A stretch of DNA of 64,000 nucleotides from Plazaster borealis (Eukaryota > Echinodermata > Asteroidea > Forcipulatida > Labidiasteridae): contig CM037472.1 in assembly GCA_021014325.1 (NCBI GenBank), forward strand, positions 17,097,063-17,161,062, given 5' to 3'. Numbering within the stretch: the first letter of the stretch is position 1; every line of letters starts with the position of its first letter. Shown here piece after piece: positions 48,563 through 60,480 of the stretch. Under the pieces are notes generated by a model, which was given only the letters and a program-made list of their open reading frames with translations, ran no database searches and was not told where the DNA came from. Both the position numbers and the translations under genes were made by a program.

Positions 48563-49650
48563 AATGTCAGTTCATATACGATATCATCTCAAATGTCTTA
48601 TATTTGCCCGTGGACATCTCGTAATCAAATCTCCATTGGCAACGGTAAACTAGTAGAATTAGTTAGTTTATTGGAAGTTAGTGACTCCTTTTTGTATTAA
48701 CAGTGCTGGCCTGACAAGGGTTCACTCACCTACCCCCTTCCCTATATGAAGGCCAGAACCACTGCCATAATAAATCGTTCATCGTGTTAAGTTTAGGGCT
48801 TAGCATTAAAGGTTCAATTCAGGAAATTCTCTGAACTCTGAGAGGTTTTTCTTTTTTTTTTCCTTTTTTTTCTCCATTTTTTGTTTGCCAGATAAGCTTA
48901 TACATACAGATGTATGCTGCAAGTCAAATATCACGATTGTAACCCAAGACTTGTGATATTTTAACGCTATAATCGGCTTCCGCGGAAGACGTGGCGTTCG
49001 TCGTCGGAGATAACCCCAATTTGTCAATCATTTTGTAGAAGTTTGAGCAAACTATAAAACGAAATGCGTACTGCACCAGAAGGCAACGGAGAAATCTTAT
49101 ATCAGTGAAATATTGCTAAGACAATTTGTGTGTATATGTACACCTCAAGGGGGAGGAGATACACCGGTGGTTGAACTCATCAGCTCGGGGATGCGAAGTT
49201 AAGCCTTTCGTCTTCCATCGTAACGAGAATCCCTCGTATTGGAACGCCTCTGAAGAAAGCCATTCTAAGGTTCCGGGCTGACACATCCTCTGAAAGATCT
49301 TCTTCACTCCGAGTTTGCACCATGATGAACGTCTAGGGTTCATCCCTTCAACTTAACCAAAATAGTTTAAGATACATCTCGCGGTTTGTAAGCACTACAT
49401 TTTGGCACATTTTGTTTGTGTGTACCGTAATCACAGACAAAAAAACATCAATGCTCTTTTTGTGTTCGCCTCCCCCACCTTGTGACTTTAAAGGTTTTCG
49501 ATTGAACACCTCGATCTCCATGATTACGACGGCTGAGATCTCGAATACTTAGTTATCCACGGTACTCAGTGTGTCGCGAACACGTAGAAACGTCTCTGCA
49601 CCCTGCCTGTCTGGATGGATGTGACTCCCTTCAATAGAGACATTCGCTAC
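48563..49650. other. Non-coding DNA with one small minus-strand open frame
   Basis: 49180-49323 on the minus strand runs from an ATG for 47 codons (starting MVQTRSEEDLSEDVSARNLR) to a stop. It reads protein-like, but a second frame is also open there. No family was recognised. Confidence 0.3.
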
Positions 49651-50026
49651 ACTCTAATAACTCACAGATTCCGGGTCTCATGGGGCCTGATTCTGCGTCA
49701 AGTTTCGACCCATTTCCGGGTCATTTTAACCCAGATTCCGGGCCATACCCAACGGGACCCGGATCTGGGTCAATTCTGACCCGGAAGTTTTTAGGGTCAT
49801 TTTGACCCAGATTCCGGGCCGGACCCAACGGGACCCGGATCTGGGTCAATTCTGACCCGGAAGTTTTTAGGGTCATTTTGACCCAGATTCCGGGACGGAC
49901 CCAACGGGACCCGGATCTGGGTCAATTCGGACCCGGATTTGTTAGGGTCATTTTGACACAGATTCCGGGCCAGACCCAACGGGACCCGGATCGGGGTCAA
50001 TTCTGACCCGGAAGTTTTTAGAATGT
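49651..50026. mobile_element. TA-flanked GGGTC-rich MITE, copy 4, internally amplified
   Basis: It starts TACACTCTAA (about 49651) and ends TTTTTAGAATGTA (to 50026). An internal block of about 76 bp (GGGTCATTTTGACCCAGATT through CCCGGAAGTTTTTAG) is repeated four times, starting at 49718, 49794, 49870 and 49945. A MITE interior has thus become a tandem minisatellite. The repeat boundary coincides with the TTTTTAGGGTC end motif, which hints that the terminal repeat itself took part. Confidence 0.9.
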
Positions 50027-53000
50027 ACATTATGGATATTTATTTGTCCCGTTTCATAATACAGGTAGAGCAGTCAATGCTGTTCCTCGATCACAATTAT
50101 GACAGGAATTATGACAGCAAATACGTCCGCAAAAAAAACCGTGATTTTCAACTGAATTTTCTTAAAGGTGTGGTACACCATTGCCGTGCACACTGTGCAT
50201 TCGTTGCAATCCACAAGTTTGAAAACAGGTATTCATCTTAGTAAAACCAACAGAAATATAATTGGAAACGACACACACACTTTTTTATGTGGTTTGTTAT
50301 TTTTTGTAATCATAAAAGGCTTCAATGACTTTAATGGATGACGTAAACACAGTTTTCCTGAAAGGGACAAAATTGCTTTGAGGAGGTTTTCGGTGATGAT
50401 TTTGTTTGTTGGGGTGTTTGTTTGTTTGTTTGTTTGTTTGTTTGGGTGGGTGGGTGTTGAGGGTGGGATCTTTTGAATAGCTAACTTGCTTTTCTTGTGT
50501 TTCGTATAATTTCATCATTAATTAAAACATTTAAGATAACTGTTTAATTACGATCACCCAGGTTTGATCATAGAGTAGTTTTGTTGAGGGCTGCGCTCTT
50601 GAAGCAATATACAAACTAGGTTGCGTCATTCCCTCGAAACTCTTACAACTGTTTTGGAAAGAAAAATGATTTCCCATTAAAAAGTCAAGAGCCCCGACAC
50701 AAAACCACTCCACACTCGCAATAGTTAATGCAGGTTACGCTGACAACCGCCGTTCTTCTGAATTTTCAACAGTGTTTGGAGTCGGAATTCAATTGCCTTG
50801 AGTGCAGGTCTGGTTTGCGCAAGGCTCTGAAATATCTTTCACTCAGATTGACATTAAAACGAGCTGTAAATCGATTTAGCCGCGTCCGTATATTATTATG
50901 CACAAACACCACGAGTTCAACGTGCACTTCTTCAACGAACAAAAACAAGCTTGACATCATAAACACGCAATGTTGACCTCCAGAGGGTCTAAGAAATTCA
51001 CGGTCACGTTTAAAAGAGGACCATGCGTCTGTTTGTACTACGGTTGACCACATTGCGCAAACAGAATGCGCTCTCATATTAGCTCCGTGAGATATTAGAT
51101 GACGCTTCTTTATGTCATTGACCAGAACTGAAAGACGTGTGTATTCTTCTAATACCACGCAGAATCCACAGCATACATTCACAGTCAATATTATAAAGAA
51201 GGTGCTGCACATAAATATATGCGTACTGCCCGTCTGTCAGCGAGAAATGCAGTTAACAGCATTATTAGCTTAACTGATTTATATCGGATGAAAAATGTCC
51301 GCTAGTTCATTTTAATTCCCTGAGGTGGATTATGGCATTTTTCCCGTTGGCTGGGCGCCTTTCTGTTGTGCACGGCTGACTACCCAGGATTTTTTTTTTA
51401 AGCCTGACTTCGTGCAATGCATGCAAAGTAACTCGCCTGTAGCTCTGACATTATCATTTTTTTTAGAAGCGAAGACTTTTCGTACGCCCTGGGCTTGCAT
51501 AAAGTAGTCTATTGGAATAATATTGGTAGGCACCGTCTTGCCTCAAAAGGAATATTAATTTTTTTGATTGCGGTTGCCCAAATCCTTGGATCGAGTGTTC
51601 CCTCCCTTAATCTTTTTTCTTCACTGCCAAAATAGTAACAAAGACATTCCGATCAAAATACTATTTCTTGTTTATATAATTTGATCTTTATTATTAAAAA
51701 CTGTGCGAAGCCTACTTCTGGTTGACAGTTGACCCGTTTAATGGTTGGTCGTATCATACGAGTACGGCACCCAGTTTTTCCTCTGTTAACCCCACTTCTT
51801 GCTACGCAATGCTCCAAAAGGACAGGTAACCTGTCCAGGGTCGTCCACCGATGCTGAAAAAACCTCAATAACGAAAAAACCGAATGTTAAAGACGACCCA
51901 ATAAATAATATTATTTCTACTTTTTTCAGTTTGGCATGTGTCGGAACCGTCGACACGGATTTCACACATGGTTTTCCCAACAACAACTCTCCCGCGGCAA
52001 TCCTAGATGCTGCCGTTATTTCTCTCTCCCCCTCTCTCTTCTGGAAAGTCGGCTGTTTTTAAACCAGAGAGGAAATTACACACCGCTCGGTTGGGATGTA
52101 CATTATTGAAAGTCCCCACCGAACAATGTGAATCTTGTACACACTCGGCCACTTGTACGTTGTGAGTATATAGACGACCAATGCCAATGATGCTCGCTGG
52201 ACGTGTCTGGGGATATCAGCTATCGTAGAGTGCGGTGAAAGACTCAGGTGTAAAGTCACACGAGAGAGGGCCCTGGATTCATGGTATATAGTCAATGTAT
52301 AATCAGCTCCTATCCTGGATACAAGCTTATAGTTACCATCCACGTGTGGGCGTTTCGGTTATTTGAATTACAAAATCCCGTTATCTAGTTTGGTGTTCGA
52401 ATGGGAATTCTGCAAAATGAACCAAATTTATGGCTGTATTGTTTGCCTCAAATAGTAACGTCGTGTATCAGTGTGTAACTTTGCCTAAAGGTTCGATCAG
52501 TCAACATGGATCATGGTTGTGGACAACGGTTATGTCATAGAGAATTCTGAAGCGCTGCTTAGTCGACTAATAATACACTAAATTGTTATTTTAACCAGGT
52601 CGGGAGAATGTAAGAAAGCCAGTGATACGACTTAGGCACAGCAGTGATGTGGTATCCATACGTTCAAAAATTATAATATCTGCCCATGGTGTTTTGATTT
52701 TTTTACATGGTCGTGTTTTAAGCCTGTTTCAGTTGTCTGTATACTGCAGACAGCATAGGATATGAGAATCGACGAAGACAACTTTATGTCAAACTCCGTG
52801 AACGTAACACTCATGCTTCAACAAAATATCGGACAGTTTGGACTGTGTTTTATCATACCTGCTTCAAATTCAGGCTGAGAAGTAGTTGAGCTGATGTACA
52901 ATATTAATTTCTGTGAATTTTTAGGGGAAGGAGCTTTCTTGTATAAATGTTTCACTGCACATTGATTCTTATTTCTGTGACTTATACCTTTAAGTCTATG

Positions 53001-53362
53001 GAGGAGATATTTCGCTTTACTTTTACTGATTGATAACTTTGTGCTCCAGGCCCCTGGATATCTCCTTGGAATCTTGCAGCTACGATACAACTATACGATT
53101 TCATTCCGATTAATCCTCCTCGATGAGAATCTCCACAGAATACAAACAATTTCTTTTCATTGTTTATAAATAACCTGGCGATTGAATACTGCGAAAGTAT
53201 TTGGACGTATAGGTCACCTTTGAAAATCAGGGATAGCGTCGATTGCCCGTATAAACAATCCTGCATTATCGGGCAGTGACGGTTAGTCAACCCCCTCTGC
53301 GCCAGGCCCTTATTTCGTTTCCCAGGGCATCTTGGAGGTAGGTGAGAAGAGTGTCTGAACTC
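50027..53362. other. Non-coding DNA, nothing firmly recognised
   Basis: A (GTTT)n tract lies at about 50403-50444. Open frames at 50766-51212 (minus, 148 codons) and 51799-52062 (plus) have no known domain. Confidence 0.35.
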
Positions 53363-53515
53363 ATGCAGCACACACCCGCATCATCAACGCGGAGTTGTAT
53401 TTTGTATAATGTTATCTGTGACGACCAAGGCATGGACCACTTCATCAACTTGATGCAGACCTACAAGAAGTGTGGGGGTCGATTTCACGCAAAGCAGATA
53501 CCACACGTGACCTGA
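53363..53515 (+). other. Small open frame, possible exon or short protein
   Basis: ATG at 53363, 50 codons, stop TGA at 53513-53515. The second half reads well: GMDHFINLMQTYKKCGGRFH, then AKQIPHVT. No splice sites or family were recognised, and another ATG overlaps the stop. It lies about 270 bp upstream of the 53783 exon candidate but in an unrelated frame. Confidence 0.18.
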
Positions 53516-53782
53516 TGAGCGCCGTCAACTCGTCGAATGAGGTGTCTCCCACTCCGGATATTAATTTTCATAATGCTTGCTGAACATCCTTTACTTAACT
53601 GACCGGGACTCGTACTGCTCCGGTACTGTGTGCGGAGGGCGGGAGTAACAGTACAGTGGTGCTGTGGAGCTAGAGTATGATGCCTGTCGTCATTGTAGGA
53701 TGATGAGGATGTTGTTTGCGTTTGAGGGAAGTATGCAGCACCAAACTTCCTGGGATAACGGACATTGATATTCTTATTATAG

Positions 53783-53856
53783 CGAGAAATATTGTTTTAT
53801 GTCATATATGTAGTATGTGGACTGCTCCATCCGGTTACGTCGAATGGACGCAAAAG
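53783..53856 (+). CDS. Candidate internal exon 3 of the plus-strand gene
   Basis: The donor GTAAGC at 53857 follows an open frame ending MWTAPSGYVEWTQK (53815-53856, phase 0 out). With the acceptor TTCTTATTATAG (to 53782) the exon is 74 nt and enters at phase 1, matching the phase left by 43877-43922. A second possible acceptor (TATATGTAG, to 53813) would give a 43-nt exon entering at phase 2. The WTAP motif followed some 45-50 residues later by 'V.VAW' in the next candidate is what I recall from the PA14 part of B4GALNT3/4-type transferases. It could also be a first exon starting at the ATG at 53815. Confidence 0.38.
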
Positions 53857-54524
53857 GTAAGCACTGTTGGCAATTATTGAAGATACAACTTCAAAGCTTT
53901 GGAGGTCATTGCTAATTTAACTGATACTAACTAATCAGGTAGGCCAGCCACCATGGAGTTGCTTTTCAAATCTTATTGTTATTTCTTAATGAAGATTGGG
54001 AACCTTGCATTGATAATATAACGGCGGCTGAACGGGAAATTGAAATTGTCTCTCCTCAAAGCCAGTCGACAAAACCAATTTTGAAGATACAATGTGTATT
54101 GCCACTAAGCGGTTTTGTCAAACTCCAAACCGTTAACGATATTTGGATTGGGAGGAAGGGAATCCATTTCATCATTAGGCTATGAAGAATGACAACATTT
54201 TTCCACACAAAAGGGGCTATTATGAAGAAACACCTGGCCAAGAGCAGCAGGTGATCATTAAAGCTTTCTCTTCTTCAAACACGTATCTCCTTCTTCATTT
54301 CCCACAGGGGGCTCGCATTAGCGCGCTGTAATGATGTTGGGGCAGACAATGGGGCACCTAGCAGAGGACACCTTTGTTAATTATTTAAGAAATGTATACT
54401 TGATGATTACCTCGTAATGGTGAAGGCAGTTTCAAAATGTGTATTTTGCGGTTTGTTTGAGTTAGTTCGGATTCATTGAGGAGCTTCACAAGGCTCGGTC
54501 AAATTGACAATGAGCTGAAAGAAA
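53857..54524. other. Non-coding DNA, nothing recognised
   Basis: Probably intron if the flanking exon is real. Confidence 0.3.
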
Positions 54525-54818
54525 CTATAGACCCATTGCATATGACGTCACACTCTCAAAAAGGAGGCAGATCATTGGACGATAGCTGTTCTCTGTGTGT
54601 AAAAACGTGCGCGTGACCTCAGCGTACCTGTAGCGTTTCGCGTTATGCAAGGAGGATCTATTGATTTATATAGACCCCGGAACGCGCCTCCGACAATGCG
54701 CGTCATTTTGGGTGTCAAAACTCTCTTTTGTGCATGTTTGTATACGATTTTGACACCCAAAATGACACCCAGGATAGGCGCATGTGAGTACGCTGCGCGT
54801 TGTGCAATGGGTCTATAG
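54525..54818. mobile_element. 294-bp MITE with 16-bp terminal inverted repeats
   Basis: CTATAGACCCATTGCA (54525-54540) and TGCAATGGGTCTATAG (54803-54818) are perfect inverted copies. Inside, 'cattttgggtgtcaaaac' (about 54711) and 'ttttgacacccaaaatg' (about 54751) form a second inverted repeat, so the element can fold into nested hairpins. A minus-strand open frame across it (54572-55033) is incidental. The superfamily is not clear; the ends CTATAG are themselves palindromic. Confidence 0.88.
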
Positions 54819-55676
54819 GCCTTTTGCCAGAAAACAAATACCTCACCGAAAATCATTATTAAATTATACCTGTAAGACAAGAAGGTGAGTACCAAATACT
54901 TTGGCGAAACAGTAACCAGGTAAAACGAGTAGTAGAACTGGTTTGATTTCGCAAAACAATGTGCCATGTGTTTCCACACATAGTTTAAGATTGTTGGCTT
55001 CGAACCGACGCTCATTGCGCAAAATAGTGCCACGCCTCGCCCTTAAAGTCTGGCCTTTATCTACCAGTAAGATAAGATGCGTACATGTACATGTATAGGC
55101 CTATGATAATAATAGACTACAGCAAAAGTAAACTTTTGCATACGCATATAGTTCAAACAGATGAAGTGCTGCATTTTTCTGAGTCATGATTTGACTGTAC
55201 TGGCCGGTATCCTTTAAGAAATTTCAAGTTCTGAATTAAATCCACCATGGTTAAAATCTTTGTGACTAATCAACCATCGTGAAATAAATGAAGCAAAAAA
55301 ACCTAAAAAGGCCTAGCCTATACACGCAATTCGATATCGCAGTTTTTTGCTAATTTGCCCCCCCCCCCTATAGTACAAGTTGTATGTTGGAGAAAAAAAC
55401 CGCACTTACGCCCTAGAACCCATCATGAAATTACTGCTGTAAGCGGAAATATCCACTTGAATTTTGAGCGCTGCACCGTAAACAAAACCACTTCAGGAGT
55501 TCATAAAGCGTTCGGTCCATTTGGATGTGGTGAACATCTCCGCGTGTCGTAGGGGGCCTGAGCTAAGTAAGTATATTCCCACTAGGGACAATTCATCCAC
55601 GCACAGACGACTGTGAGCCGTATCCGATACCTATCGCACACGGGGGGGGGGTTATATATTTTTTTATTTGCATAAG
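54819..55676. other. Non-coding DNA, nothing recognised
   Basis: A TAGGCCTA palindrome lies at 55096-55103 and short C-runs at about 55360-55369. Confidence 0.35.
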
Positions 55677-55878
55677 GAACCAACGTGTTCGGGGTCGGTC
55701 ATGGGATCGCCTCATGGGCACAGCGTACAAACACTCGCCAAGATTGGATCCACGCCCCCGGGACAAACCTGGCTGATACTTACGACGCCGTGGTCGCTTC
55801 ACCTTCATTTCGTTTCGTCCCCTGGCCATGCTCCGACCCGACAAAGTTGTTTTACCGCCACGCGTAAACCAGTCCTCG
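55677..55878 (+). other. GC-rich island with splice-like borders, possible exon
   Basis: A T-rich tract ending GCATAAG (to 55676) and a strong donor GTGAGC (55879) bracket a GC- and CpG-rich block. One frame (phase 0 in) stays open to the donor and reads EPTCSGSVMGSPHGHSVQTL onwards. Another reads VFGVGHGIASWAQRTN and stops at about 55867. With two competing frames and no known motif, I cannot call a gene. Its outgoing phase does not match the 61197 candidate. Confidence 0.22.
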
Positions 55879-56704
55879 GTGAGCTCGCGAAATGTTCATT
55901 TTATTAGACAGTTGTGATGCGCATTTCCTCTTGGTGTTTCCTGTGGGATTTCCGTGGTTTTGTGACAGAGGCAGTGGTGTTCGTCTCGGTTTTAATTTCA
56001 AGTGAACTATTTAGCGTATCAATAAATAGACAAGGGACGTATCCGGGCTACGGACACTGGATGCGGGCCGCGTCTTATCTGACGCTCAGGCAGTTTCAGT
56101 TTAATAGACGAAACCGTGCACTCACTTAAGACACGCCCTGTTCATATTTGATAGTATTTTGTTCATGATTTTAAATACTCGAATGTCTTGCAAGACATGC
56201 CTGAACATGAACCTTAGTTTTGAGCTTTTACAGGAGTGCGTAATAGAGAACGCTCTCTGTGAGTAGAAAAACACATATGTTGACATAGTATCAAATCAAC
56301 CCCTATATGCACACTATCATTCAACCCGTCAACCGAGGTTATTTTAACGAAGATAACTTTTAAAATGTTATCCGGCTGCAACCTCAGCCGCACGAACACA
56401 CATGAAAATGTGCCAGATGCTACTTGTCAAGTGAGTCATCTTTAACGAGGCTGATGCTGACTTTCGACACATAAAGTTCAGGTCTTCTTGGAAAGCTTTC
56501 TCACAAGATGTGACAAACACTCACACATTCTGCTCGCGTCTTGTCATCGCGTATATAAATGCTTTCCACTTCACTGGATTGACGAGCATCTTCAGCGAAT
56601 TCATGCCGTTGAAGTACCTTGTGGTGTTGTGAAGGGGAAGGTGAAACCCTTGTTGTTGTCTTACATTTTTTTCTTCTTTTTATATATATTTTTGTCAGTG
56701 TTGT
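55879..56704. other. Non-coding DNA, nothing recognised
   Basis: No supported feature. Confidence 0.35.
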
Positions 56705-57185
56705 ATGAGTCACATAAGGTACTTTTCAGTCTAGTATCAAGTACTGCCGAGTACTAAGGTGGCCGGGTAGTACTTGGGCCATCGAGTACGAGTAGGCCTA
56801 CAAGTGTCCGAGTACCGAAAATTCGGATACCCGGGTAGCCTACCGAGTCCAACCAAGCCGAGTACCAAGTACCTGAGTACGAATAAGAGAACTTATAGAA
56901 AACATATTTTTTCCAGAACTTTTTTTCTCTACTCTACCTTGGATTAACGCAGCGTATAAAGGAAAGAGGTATTGTGGCCACAAGTAACGTACTTATTAAA
57001 AATCGGAGTCCAGCTACATTTTCAGTCGAGTATCGAGTAGATGACTTCAAGTAGATATTATTTTTCAGTCGAGTGTGGACTTTGAGTGCGAGTATTTTAC
57101 TAGCCAAGTACAAGTACGAGTAAGCCTAACGTCAAAACGGTACTCGAGTAGTACTCGAGTACGGGTACCGAACACGGAGTACTAA
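56705..57185. repeat. Dispersed element rich in GAGTAC/GTACTCG motifs
   Basis: The hexamer GAGTAC or its complement recurs about a dozen times (for example CCGAGTACTAAGG, ATCGAGTACGAGTAGGCC, GGTACTCGAGTAGTACTCGA) in both orientations. A GGTACTTTT-like left side and a GTACTAAAACAC right side suggest a MITE-like unit. The termini are not certain. Confidence 0.6.
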
Positions 57186-59163
57186 AACACTATTTTAGTT
57201 TATTTTTATTATAATTATTTTATTTTTACGTCTTTCCTTGTCATTCGACCAATGTATCCTCCAACTTGCGTATAACTTCGTCTCTTGTATTTCAAACTCT
57301 TTAAAACGAAGTGGTGACGTGAATGATAATAATGTGTTATCGGGAGAATCTATTGCAACTGAAACGCCTCGAACGAAAGCAACCTTGAAACATGTTGATA
57401 GAGCATGGATACGTCGAACTTTGGAAAAGTGTCGGTCGCATTGAGTCCGGGTTAGCATTGTCTTTTGGCTCCGAAAATCGGCTCGTGTTGACCCGGAATT
57501 GAGTAAGGAGCGACCCTTCACCGGATCAAAACTGACCGGCCCTTTTTAAAGGGAAACTACAATTTCTTTGACAGACTTTGCTTTTTTTTTCTTTTTTTTT
57601 GCCAGGTGACAAATTCCCCTGACCTTGGTCCCTGCCCGTGATATCGTGATCATTACACCCTTTTATAATCTAACCCCATGTATAATTCGCATGAAATGTT
57701 GTATAATTCATAGGTAAAGGGCTTGTGACATATCAGGTATCACATAGACGCCGCGGTTTTATTGACAAGTTTCAAGGTTGATGCTTACTTAATTAAAATA
57801 ATTAACATGCCCTGGGAAAACAAATGTCATCCAAGACAATAATATTGAGGGCTATGATGGTGGGAACGCGCCACGTGCCAATATTATAGTCTTGCAATAA
57901 TAAGAGTTGCGTCAGAGTTTTCCTTCATAGATTTTGTAAAATAAATGTTTATGGCGTCCACATAAAGTTATATAGGCCTAGCGTGTGTACACATCACGGC
58001 AGCATGGTCAAACGCTGCCACCCGATAGCGCTTGAATTGTGATTTGAGATTATCTCAAACCGTGCAGCTAATTGCAATTACAGGATTCGTTTTGCAGCCG
58101 AGCAATTCCTTTGATAAGTTTATTTTAATTAGGATGTCAGTAATTTGGTTGAAGTATAGACGTCTGATCTGAAAGTATGACCGTGTTCTTTCGTATGTTT
58201 GGAGTTCAGTGGTGATTGAGTTAGCGATTAAAAACACTGAACTTATTCCCGGCTTCTTGAGCAATTTCTACCATTGAATTATGGAGGTTGTATTCCTTCC
58301 AGGAAAATGTCTGTAGCATATATACATTAATAGAACAATATCAATGCAGAAAAACAAACCATTTGATAGTTTAATTTTGTTTTATACCTAATGCAAAAGC
58401 ATCCAAGTTGACTAACTTGCCTACGCAAAATGAACGTCTGATGTTCAACTCTTTTTGAGCGTTTCACATTCTCAAAAATTACTTGGTGTTTTTCTAAGGT
58501 TTGCGGCAGCACAATGGAGTAATTCCTTCTGTGATAGAGCTGGCCCGGGGAAATGCGGTTTGTTTCTTCGACGTTTTGACCGGAGAGCTCTGGTCGTTCT
58601 TCTTTCCCAGTTTCTTTGAATAACTTGAGCAATGTTCAGCTTGCCCTATCGACGAGCGACTAACACACTCTGAGACAGACTGACTAAAGAATGAAACACG
58701 AGTAGACATACGATATGCAGAGAAGCAAGGAACGAGGACAACTAAAACATTCTAAATTGAAGAGAAACTTATTTTCTTTAAATACTCCGCTTAAAAATGA
58801 CTTTGATTAGATTGAAATACTCTTTGAGGGTACAGTTAATTTGCAGTCTTTCCCTAATAGCTTTAACAGTTCATAGTGAAGTCCGATCTAAAACTTGGGA
58901 GTAAATATTTCATTGAGGAAACTGTAGGCAGACGATTCGATCCACTGACCGCCATACAAACTGGCTGCCTGTAATACGTGGCGGGCACTCGACCTACCAT
59001 CAAACAGCCCAAAAGCCCATAATAACAACCCGGATGCATCGGCTGTGTGTCAATCCAACTCAACTCAAATCAACAGTTCATCATTCCATTTCGCTAAAAA
59101 CCGATTGTCCTTACACTCATAAGATAACACAATCGTGCCTCGTGGCATAAATGATGCAATCCC
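57186..59163. other. Non-coding DNA, nothing recognised
   Basis: A TAGGCCTA palindrome lies at 57973-57980 and a T-rich tract at about 57580-57600. Open frames around 57195-57521 are featureless. Confidence 0.35.
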
Positions 59164-59440
59164 CAACCTCGTCCCCATGGTTTACTTTATTTCCAACCAT
59201 GTTTACAATAGTAAACCCTGGGAGGGAAACTCCTTACTAGGACCCTGATTGGACAACGACGGTGTACAAAAGTATAACGTAAACATGTTAAGTTGTACTC
59301 ATTCAGTATTCACCATGTTCACAGCCAGACTATTCTAATTTGCATACGTATCCAAAAAAATTGGATATGCAAATGATCCAATACCAGGGTGAGAGAGCGG
59401 TCAACCTCGTACTGCTCGACACACCTTGGGGACGAGGTTG
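59164..59440. mobile_element. 277-bp MITE with 17-bp inverted termini and 10-bp target duplication
   Basis: Left end CAACCTCGTCCCCATGG (59164-59180) and right end CCTTGGGGACGAGGTTG (59424-59440) are inverted copies with one mismatch. Exactly outside, ATGCAATCCC occurs at 59154-59163 and again at 59441-59450, a perfect 10-bp direct repeat. A target duplication of 9-11 bp is characteristic of Mutator-like elements, so a non-autonomous Mutator-type origin is the simplest reading. An internal hairpin ('tttgcat...atgcaaa') lies at about 59339-59374. Confidence 0.88.
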
Positions 59441-59450
59441 ATGCAATCCC

Positions 59451-60480
59451 ATACGTTAGTTTGATCTCCATCACAAAAAAAAGCTTTCTGGTAATTATGT
59501 ACCTTCGTTTATTTAAATAACTCGCATGATAATAAATATGTAAACCCATCCAAATTAAAGCACGCGTCTGTAAAACTATGTCAGAGGAAAAGTTGTCGTT
59601 TTGATAGCGGTCTTTGATGAATGACAAAGCAGTCCGATACTTTGCTAATTGGTCTGAATAACAGCCAGTTACCAGGGATTTGTTTTGTGTTGATTGAATT
59701 TCTCATTCCAGTTTAAGCATAGGAGACTATTAAGTTGACACTATCGATCTTCAGTAAGTCAAATCTCACAATTTGTGCTCACAATCCATTGGAACCAATG
59801 AATTAATTAGGGTGAATCACTTCAGCTATGTATATTATTTTAATTGTTGTTGACTGTCATTTTATTATATTATAAGTTGACCAGAGTGTAACTCAATCGA
59901 GAGAGAGAAAAAACGGATCAACTTTATATCAATTATTTTCTTGTATGACTTTGTCCTTCCTATAAGCTTGACATAAACATATATCCACAAGTCTCGGTTG
60001 AAATTGGTCAGTTCGTTTCGGAAGAATTAAGAACCACATCAGTGTTTTTACTCTGCGGGTGAAACATATACACAAGGCGAAACAGCGTGCAAAACGTGCC
60101 TTTTCGCAAGGTGTGGATATTAAATATAGTGTTCCCCCAAATACGGATGTTGCGCTATCACTAAAGGAAGGAGACTGGCTCTTGATATAATTGTGGCAAA
60201 TAGGACGAGTCTTTTGTTGGAGTTTTCAGCCCACTTCCTCATTTTGTACTGAAGAGCAGATTCGTCTAAATGTAGGCCGTATACACCTTGGGCCTTTTCA
60301 TCTGGATTTGTCATTGTCAGCTCATTTGGTCAGTCTACTTTTTGGATTTCCGGACGAGAGAATTGCCTCGCAGCAATGTTCCAGAAATTTTACCGAGAAA
60401 ATGGTTGTCATCCTTAAGCTAGCACGTTAAGGGATAGAGGCCCGCACGTAAAGGTAAAATGTTACGCGGTGTGTCGAGTT
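59451..60480. other. Non-coding DNA, nothing recognised
   Basis: No supported gene. Short overlapping open frames near 60120-60430 are on opposite strands and featureless. Confidence 0.35.

Noticed and set aside
54572..55033. 153-codon minus-strand open frame
   Set aside because: Much of it lies inside the inverted-repeat element at 54525-54818.
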